This document shows, in pieces, positions 62,231 through 64,000 of a DNA stretch of 64,000 bases; the first letter of the stretch is position 1, and each line of letters starts with the position of its first letter. A model generated the notes under the pieces. It saw nothing but the letters and a program-made list of their open reading frames with translations. It did no database searches and was not told the DNA's origin. This DNA comes from Ulva prolifera (lineage: Eukaryota > Chlorophyta > Ulvophyceae > Ulvales > Ulvaceae): contig CM041203.1 of assembly GCA_023078555.1 (NCBI GenBank), positions 2,957,981 through 3,021,980 on the forward strand, in the 5' to 3' direction. Made by a program: the position numbers and the translations under genes.

Positions 62231-62937
62231 GCTGACGCGTAAACTTTACATAAGCGAAGATTCAGCATTCTGGCTTACAGCCATTCTGTGGCAGTGGTAC
62301 GAGAGCTTGTGCAATCTGATGGACTCGACAGCACTTCAAAGGTACACCAAATGTCTTGTCGCTTGCAGGGTAAGGGAAGTACGATACTTCAAGATGAATA
62401 TGAAGATCAAACACGGTCCTCACGTTGAGTAAGTTCAGGGCGAAATGTAGTATGTACGTCGCTGCATGTCAGTGCTGGTGAAGTGGGCCTCCTGAACATG
62501 CATTGCAATGCGCCACAGGCAACAGCTAAACCCAGCTCACTGCGAGCGTCATCCTGTCACTCATCCACCGTTGCAGGTGCATGAAATAGTTTCAATTTGA
62601 GACTGATTCGATTTTGGGGTGTCGTTCAGGCTGGTCCTGTGCGCCGTCAAATCAAGGTTGCACTTCGAGGCTCCATCGATCACATGAAATATTTCGAACG
62701 AGGGTCATGCGAATGCAGCGAATGTTTTGCGAAACCGCAGCTCAGTGACTTGACTGCAGTGTAGACTTCTTCTGCACCACGCGGGCACGACACGGGAGCA
62801 TACGGGTCTGCATTTTTGACAGTGTGAACATGAACATTTGTTAGCTCATATCTGGGGCAATCGATAGTCTTTTTTCCCAAGCAGACTGTGTATGCAAAGC
62901 GTTGGATCCAATAGTGGAGAGTGGTGTTGGCGCCACA
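62231..62937. other. Divergent spacer between the channel gene and RRP43
   Basis: About 700 bp between divergent genes, expected to hold both promoters and possibly a short first exon of RRP43. No defined element found. Confidence 0.35.
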
Positions 62938-64000
62938 ATGCAGGGACCTGACCTATCACAGCTTTCAAACAATGGCGTGAAGCCCGGGACCAGAGAAGAC
63001 GGCCGTCAATGGAGCGAATTTCGAAATCTGATTGTGTCGACCAATGCCGTCGGCTCTACACCGGCATCAGCCTCAGTCAGGCTCGGGAACACATTCGTCT
63101 TGGCTGGGGTGACCACTCAGCTCACGTCGCCAGCAAGAGAGACCCCTGCCACCGGAAACGTTCACCTGCAGGTGTGCACATGAAAGTGTTCGCTATGTTC
63201 CGAATGTATTCAATGAGTTTCAAGATTGCAATTATTGGGGAGGCTTCAAGGTTGGCTTCTGTGCAGGTTGACATTAGCGCCTTGGCATCCCCTACTATGC
63301 ACCGCTTGCAGGCGGCCGACACAGCAGCTGGGCTATCGCACATCTTGAACTTGCATTTCACAAATCCATATGTCCTAAACCCCTGTTCCTTATGCGTTCA
63401 ACCGGGTCAACACTGCTGGGAGGTTCGAATAGACATTGTTGTATTAAATGATGACGGTGGCTTGCTTGATGCCTGCATGGCAGCTGCTTCAAGTGCATTG
63501 AAATCCCTGAAGGTACGTTGTACCTGCCTTGACGTAGAAGTTGGGGTCCGCACGTTGTCTTTGTCTGAGCTGCCCTGGCGTCCTGGGAATGCATCTGCTA
63601 TGCGGTAGATCCTCCCATTCAACCGATTCATATCTCGTTTTTGTAACGGCCCTATGCACCTACGGCTTATTGTGACAAGTTCCTGCAGCTAGCAGACATG
63701 CGAGTGGACCCGGACACAGATAAGGTGGTGCACCATGAGGCCAGTGGCGTGAAGCAGTATGTACCACTCGATATCAAAGCGACCCCTTCAACGATGACAT
63801 TTGGAGTTCATGACGATCAGTTACTGTGTGATCCATGCCAGCAGGAGGCCGTGAAGCTGACATCCTCTGTCCAGGTGACTGTTGCTGGACATGGACACTG
63901 CTCAGGTGCGCCTTGGAGTTATGAACAGTGTATGTTGATTTCAATGATATCAGGATCCCTGCCTGTCAAGTACAACAACGTTGGCGACCGCACAGTCAGT
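62938..64000 (+). CDS. RRP43: Exosome subunit RRP43/EXOSC8, 5' part (runs off the right end)
   Basis: RRP43 is an RNase PH-like ring subunit of the RNA exosome. Exons: about 62938-63171, 63267-63512 and from 63689. The first has NNGVKPGTREDGRQWSEFRN, the family's 'GxRxDGR...E(F/Y)R' opening, then SASVRLGNTFVLAGVTTQL. The second begins VDISALASPTMH and continues LCVQPGQHCWEVRIDIVVLN then DDGGLLDACMAAASSALKSL. The third has VPLDIKATPSTMTFGVHDD and LLCDPCQQEAVKLTSSVQVT. The order and the 'LC(I/V)xPG...W.(L/V)..D(I/V)...DG' block point to RRP43 rather than RRP45 or RRP42, moderately securely. The ATG at 62938 is in frame, but a short upstream exon is likely because the family usually has about 20 more residues. 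The 3' end lies outside the window. Confidence 0.85.

Overview
The window is nuclear DNA of a eukaryote, most likely a chlorophyte green alga. The signs are many short spliceosomal introns (donors mostly GTGCG, GTACG or GTATG; acceptors nearly always TGCAG), TGTAA poly(A) signals shortly after several stop codons (typical of green algae), a phosphoglycerate kinase with a plastid-type leader, a plant-type cardiolipin synthase and a GARP transcription factor. A trebouxiophyte is my best guess, from general character only. There is no operon structure, CRISPR array, prophage or recognisable rRNA or tRNA gene. Exon boundaries below were placed by eye from reading frame, splice signals and family conservation.

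Layout, left to right. 0.2-1.2 kb (+): 3' end of glutathione reductase. 2.3-8.2 kb (+): UTP21/WDR36, a WD40 protein of the small-subunit processome. 9.3-10.0 kb (+): a GNAT acetyltransferase, converging on 10.2-12.4 kb (-), a GARP/Myb-like transcription factor. 14.4-15.0 kb (+): SRP19, tail to tail with 15.1-18.9 kb (-), exonuclease 1. 20.6-21.9 kb (-): a NOL12/Rrp17 homologue, divergent from 22.4-22.8 kb (+), a small zinc-finger protein. 23.0-24.2 kb (-): cardiolipin synthase, with a 44-codon membrane ORF ending 10 nt before its start. 25.8-26.3 kb (-): DSS1/SEM1. 26.7-31.9 kb (+): a DZIP1 (Iguana) homologue. 32.4-34.3 kb (-): fructosamine-3-kinase. 34.9-36.4 kb (-): a multidomain CGFS monothiol glutaredoxin. 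37.4-41.6 kb (-): an MFS transporter of the GPH type. 42.4-47.3 kb (-): CSE1/exportin-2. 47.3-50.2 kb: gene-poor, repeat-containing, strand-skewed DNA. 50.2-52.4 kb (-): plastid phosphoglycerate kinase. 53.2-62.2 kb (-): a very large gene that appears to join a WD40-rich N-terminal half to a six-helix TRP-like cation channel. 62.9-64.0 kb (+): the 5' part of exosome subunit RRP43.

Most genes are housekeeping and unrelated in function. A loose theme is RNA and ribosome biogenesis (UTP21, NOL12, RRP43) and redox or glycation defence (glutathione reductase, glutaredoxin, fructosamine-3-kinase). The most unusual items are the WD40-ion channel fusion, the cardiolipin synthase small-ORF arrangement, two probable GC-AG introns, a dispersed short repeat family centred on 48-49 kb, and a 31-nt homopolymer beside a splice donor in the PGK gene.
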